NCBI GenBank assembly: GCA_016929905.1
Contig: JAFGHX010000425.1
Span: forward strand, 1 to 64,000
Direction of reading: 5' to 3'
DNA length: 64,000 nucleotides
Origin: Kiritimatiellia bacterium
Lineage (GTDB): Bacteria; Verrucomicrobiota; Kiritimatiellia; JAFGHX01
The notes under the pieces are model-generated. The model saw only the letters and a list, made by a program, of their open reading frames with translations. It was not told the DNA's origin and ran no database searches. Position numbers and translations under genes: made by a program. Shown piece by piece: positions 45,701 through 51,700 of this stretch. The stretch's first letter is position 1, and every line of letters begins with the position of its first letter.

Positions 45701-48700
45701 AACATCCTGGACGCGGCGGTCAGCGACAGCGACAGTTGGCGCTATGTCGAGTGCGACCTGAGCGCATGGCAGGACAAGGAAGTGGTCGTCCGCTTCATCA
45801 CCGACCCGAACGGCCCGACGGCCGAGGACTGGGCGCACTGGGGCGAGCCGAAGATCATCGTCGCAGAGGCCGTCTCGCTGCTCGTCGCCGGCAGCCCGGT
45901 CGAGCACGGCACCTCTTCCCCGTACGGCTATGGCTATACGCCGGTAATCGAGCCTGACATGGTCGTCACGAACGAGGTGAACTCGCCGGCCGACGAGACG
46001 AACGGCACACGCTACGTCTGCACCGGCTGGACGGGCACGGGCAGTGTCCCGACAAGCGGCGCGGGCAATGCCGTCACGTTCACCATGACCGAGGACTCCA
46101 CGCTCACCTGGCACTGGCAGACCGAGCGGTTCCTGGACACGCAGGCCGACCCCGGCGGCAGCGTCAACGTCGCGGACGGCTGGCACACCAACGGCGCGCT
46201 CGTTTCGGTCACGGCGACCCCGGACGCGCACGGCTGGTTCGTGCGCTGGACCGGCGACGTGCCGGGCGGAATGGAGACGGACAATCCGCTCCAACTCGCC
46301 ATGGACAGCCCGCGCGCGGTCACCGCCGTGTTCGGCAGCCCTGCCGTCGCGCGCGGCGCGACGTGGCGATTCCGGCCGGGAACGGAGGAGGCCTCCACAC
46401 CCGCCACGGCCTGGCGCGAGATCGGTTTCGACGACGCGGGCTGGAGTGCCGGGCCTGCTCCCTTGGGCTACGGCGACGGCCCGTACGGGACGACATTGAC
46501 CGACATGCTCGACACGTACAGCTCCCTCTTCCTCCGCCGCGAATTCACGGTCGCGGATCCCGCGGCAGTCGACGCGCTGCGCTTCTGGGTGTGCTACGAC
46601 GACGGGTTCATCCTGTGGCTCAACGGCGAGGAGATCACGCGCCAGAATGTCGCGGGCACGAACGGTGAATTTGTTGCCTACGACGGGACCGCTTTGAGCG
46701 TGGTAGATCCGACTGAATGGTCGAATACGCTCGCGCGCGGTGAGTTCCCCGTCCTGAACGCCGGCACGAACGTGCTGGCCGTGCAGGGGTTCAATGCGAC
46801 GGTGACCAGTAGCGACTTCACGTTCGATGCCGAACTCGCGGTGATCGAGGGCCAGGAGCAGCCGGAACTCGTGGTCGCCGGCGCACCCGCCGAGCACGGG
46901 GTCTGCGCGCCGTACGCCTACGGCACGAACTACCCATGGGCCGGCTCGTACCTCGAGTGCAGCGTCAGCGCGACCGCCGACGAGACGAACGGGACACGGT
47001 ACGCCTGCGCGGGCTGGACGGGTACGGGCAGCGTGCCGGCGGGCGGCAGTTCGAACACCGTCTCGTTCACCATCGCCACGAACTCGATCCTCACCTGGCA
47101 GTGGGGCACGGAGCGGCTGCTCACTGTCGCGGCGAGCGGGAACGGAACCGTCGACCTCGACGACGGCTGGTACACGAACGGCGCGCTCGTCAGCCTGACG
47201 GCCCTGCCCGGCTCGAACGCCGTGCTCGCGAATTGGACCGGCGACGTGCCAGGCGGCAGCGAGACGGACAACCCGCTCGCGCTGACCATGGACCAGGCGC
47301 GCGCGGTCACCGCCAACTTCGAGCCCGCCAGCCCGGTCGCGCTGCCGACCCTCGCGCCGGCTGGCGGCGACTTCTACGTATCCGTCGACGTCACGATCGA
47401 GACGACAACCCCGGGCGCAACCCTGTTCTACACGACGGACGGCGGCGAGCCGACCACGGGCTCGGCCGTGTACGCGGCGCCGTTCACGCTCACGAACACA
47501 ACCACCGTGCGCGTGCGCGGCTACGCGTTCGAGTACGGGCCCAGCGACGTCGCGCTCGCCGCATTCACGAATCGGACCCCGACTGTTTCGTTCGCGGCAG
47601 CGGCGGCCCAGGGCGGCGAGCCCGCCAGCCCGGTGAACGTCGCGGTGGCGCTCAGCGGCAGCTCGCCGCAGACCGTCACCGTCGACTACTCGGCCGGCGG
47701 CGGGACCGCGACCGGCGGCGGCGTGGACTACAGCCTGGCGGCGGGCACGTTGACCTTCGCGCCGGGCCAGACGAACGTGAGTTTCGCCGTGAGCGTCGTG
47801 AACGACGTGCTGGACGAAGAGGACGAGACCATCGTGTTCGCGCTCGACAACGCCGCGGGCGCCTATCCCGGCAGCCCGAGCGCACACACGTATACGATCC
47901 TCGATGACGAGACCTTTCTCGTCGCCTATAACGACCTCGCCTGGGAGAGCGGGCCGCTCACGAACAACATCACGTTCTACACCCGCGCGGAGAGCGGACC
48001 GCTGCTCGACTACAACACCGGCGAGAACTCCGGCGTGACCCTCGCCATAAGCGACGGCGGGGTCGGCCCCATCTATGACCAGGGCGCGAACGCCGACCCG
48101 GGCACCGCCGCGCACGACGTATTCGACGGCAAAGTCGACTGCGTGGGCCTCATCCAGTACGGGGCGGATCTGACCTTCACGCTGACCGGGCTCGAGCCGT
48201 CCGCCCGGTACGAATTCGTGCTCTTCGGCAACCGCGCCAACGCCGCGTACGCGGACCGCTACGCGGTCAGCACCATTTCGGACGTCGACTACTTCGAGAA
48301 CACGAGTTCCGGTACGAACTACGCCGGGCCGACCGACGCCACCGTCTCGATCTGTACCGGCGACAACACGACGAACGGGTACGTGGCGCGGTTCTCGAAT
48401 ATCGATCCCGGCCCGGACGGCGACATGCAGATCACCGTCTCGGACAGTACGACCCGGTATTACGTTAACGCGCTGATGCTGCGCGTCACGCAGCTCTCGA
48501 CGAACGTCCAGTTCCAGGTTGTCGGCAGCCCGGCCGAGCACGGTGCGTCGGCTCCGTACGGCTACGGCGTGCATGAGGTGGCGCCCTCGACGCTGATCGC
48601 CGAGTCAACGCCGAGCCCGGCGGACGAAACGAACGGAACCCGCTATGCCTGCGGGGGCTGGACCGGAACGGGCGACATCCCGGCCTCCGGTTCGTCAAAC

Positions 48701-51700
48701 AGCGTCGAATTCACGATTGCGACGAATTCGACGCTGACCTGGCATTGGCTGACGGAACATGAGCTCCAGACCGCGGCCGGGCCGAACGGCCAGGTGGACG
48801 TTTCGACCGGCTGGCACACGAACGGGTCGCTCGTCGCTGTTACGGCGACCGCCAGTGTCGGCTACTGCTTCACGTATTGGACCGGCGACGTGCCGGCGGG
48901 CGCCGAGACGAACAATCCGCTCTCGGTCCTGATGGATGCACCGCGCTCCGTCACGGCAAATTTCGCCGAGGCGGCCGGGGTGCGCTATGTCTCGCCGGGC
49001 GGCGCCCACCGGATGCCGTTCCTCACCTGGGCGGATGCCGCGACGAACATCCAGGCGGCCGTCGACGCCGCCGCGGCCGGCGACACGGTCCTGGTGACCA
49101 ACGGCGCCTATGCGTTGGCGGCGCGCGTCGTGGTGGCCAAGGCCGTGACCGTCCGCGGCGCGGCCGGTCCGGACGCAACGGTGGTGAACGGGGCCGGTCT
49201 GTGCGGCTGTTTCCGGCTGGCGCATCCGGATGCGATGCTCGAGGGGCTCACGATTACCGGCGGGAGCGCAACCCGGGGCGCGGGCGTCGAGTGCACGGCG
49301 AACGGGACGGTGACCAACTGCATCCTGACCGGGAACGCGGCCGCCGAAGACGGCGGCGGCGTCTATGGCGGCACGGTTCTGCATTCGACCATCGCCAGCA
49401 ACTCGGCCGAATGCGGCGGCGGCGTCTACGGCAGCGCCGTGCGCGCGTGCGTATTGGCCGGTAACGCTGCTTCCGAGGACGGCGGGGGAGCGTACGGCGG
49501 CATCGTGCAGAGCTGCATGCTGTGGGGGAACACGGCGAAGTACGGCGGCGGCGCCTGCGAGAGCGAACTGGCGAACGCGACCGTAACGGGCAATACGGCG
49601 AAGTACGGTGGCGGCACGTTCGGCGGCACCGCGCGCAACACGATCGTGTACTTCAACACCGCCACGAGTGCCGGCGCGAACTACGGCATGGCGAGCTATC
49701 AGTACTGTTGTACCACGCCGAATCCCAGCGGGGTCGGCTGCATCTCTGATGAGCCCGGGCTGCTGAGCGTGAGCAACCCGCACCTGCTCTCGGACTCGCC
49801 CTGCCTGGATGCCGGCAATAACGCGGACTCGCCCGGCGGCACCGACATCGACGGCGAGACCCGGCTCTCGGGCGGCGTGGTGGACATCGGCTGCGACGAG
49901 GTGATCCAGGATAACGTGACCGGCCCGCTCGCGGCGGAGATCGTGTGCGACTACACCAACGCCGTGGTCGGCTACGCGCTCGGGTTCGAGGCCGCGCTCG
50001 AGGGGCGCGTCACACACTGCGCCTGGCACTGGAGCGACGGCTCGATCATCACGAACCGGACGAGCGTACGGCGCGCGTTCACCAATGTGGCGGACCATGC
50101 CGTGATTCTGGCTGCCTGGAACGATCAGACGAGCGTCGCCGCCACCGTTACCGTTCACATCGTGGCCGGGTTCACCAACTACGTCGCGTCCGGCGGCAGC
50201 GCCGAAGCCCCGTATACGAGCTGGGCGACGGCCGCCACGCGCATCCAGGACGCCGTCGATGCGGCGCTCATCGGCGGGGTGGTGCGGGTCGCCCCGGGGA
50301 CGTACGACTCCGGCGAGTATGTGGGGCCCGACGGCCGTTGCCGGGTCGGACTCTACAAACCGGTGTCGGTCCAGGCCACGAACACGAATCCGACCGCAAC
50401 GCTCATTGTGGGCGCTGAGTCGAGCGGCGGGACGAACGCCGTACGCTGCGCGTATGTGCGCGATGGCGCCGCGGTAATCGGGTTCACTCTGACGAACGGG
50501 TGGGCCGACAGCTCAAGCGGAGACCTCGACGGATGCGGCGGCGGGGTGTTGTGCGAAGCGAATGGGGCGGTCTCGAATTGCCTCGTTCTCGGTTGCGCAG
50601 CCGCCCAAGCGGGTGGCGGGATCTACGGCGGCACGATCTGCAACAGCCGGCTGGCGGGCAACGATGCGCTCTACGGCGGCGGCGCCTATTGGAGTGAGCT
50701 CGCGAACTGCCTGCTGGTCGACAACACGGCTAACTCCGGCGGCGGGGCGTACGAGTCGTTCCTCGAAAGCTGCACGGTCAGCGCAAACGACGCGACCGAT
50801 TTCGGCGGCGGCGTCTATGGCGGCTTGATCCGTAATTCGATCGTGTGGGCGAACACAGCCGGCTGGCAGGGCGAGAACTACGACCAGTCCGAACTGAGCT
50901 ACTGTTGCACCACGCCCGACGCCCCCCTGGCGGAGGGGCTGGTGACCAGCGAACCGCTTTTCATGGACGCGGGGGCCGGCGACTACCGCGTGCAGGTCAG
51001 TTCGCCCTGCGTGGACGCCGGCGTGAATGTCGCCTGGATGTTCGGCGCCGCCGACCTGGCCGGTACGCCTCGGATCCTGAACGGGAAGGTCGACATCGGC
51101 GCGTACGAGCTGCAGTTCATGGCCAGCGTGCACGCCTTTCTCGAGGGCGCCTACGACTCCGGCACCCATGCGATGCGTGCCACACTGAGCGGAAACGGCG
51201 CCGTCCCGCTGACCGCACCCTATGCGGCGGACCCGCGCACGGTCGGCGCGATCCCGGCCGGGGTCACCGACTGGGTGCTGCTCGAGCTGCGGCAGGGCAC
51301 CAATGCGAACCCCATCATGGCGCGCAGCGCGTTTCTGCGCCAGGACGGCGCCCTGCTGGCCGTGGACGGAACCGAGAGCCTGGCCGTCGAGGCGTCGCCC
51401 GGCGTCGCCGCGTACCTCGTGCTGAAACACCGCAGCCATCTGGCCGCGATGTCGGCAGAACCGCTGACGTTCACGAACCGGACCTTGAGTTACGACTTCG
51501 CCGGCAGCGCCGCCGCCAGTTTCGGGGGCAGTAGTGCGGTGAGCGAAGTCGAGAGCGGCGTCTGGGCGTTGGTCGCCGGCGATGCGGACGGCGACGGCGA
51601 AATCCTCGCCGTGGACGCGCTCATCCACGAGACCGGAACGAATGCCACCGGCTACCGCCGCGGCGACCTCGATCTTGACGGCATCGTCACCAACGAGGAT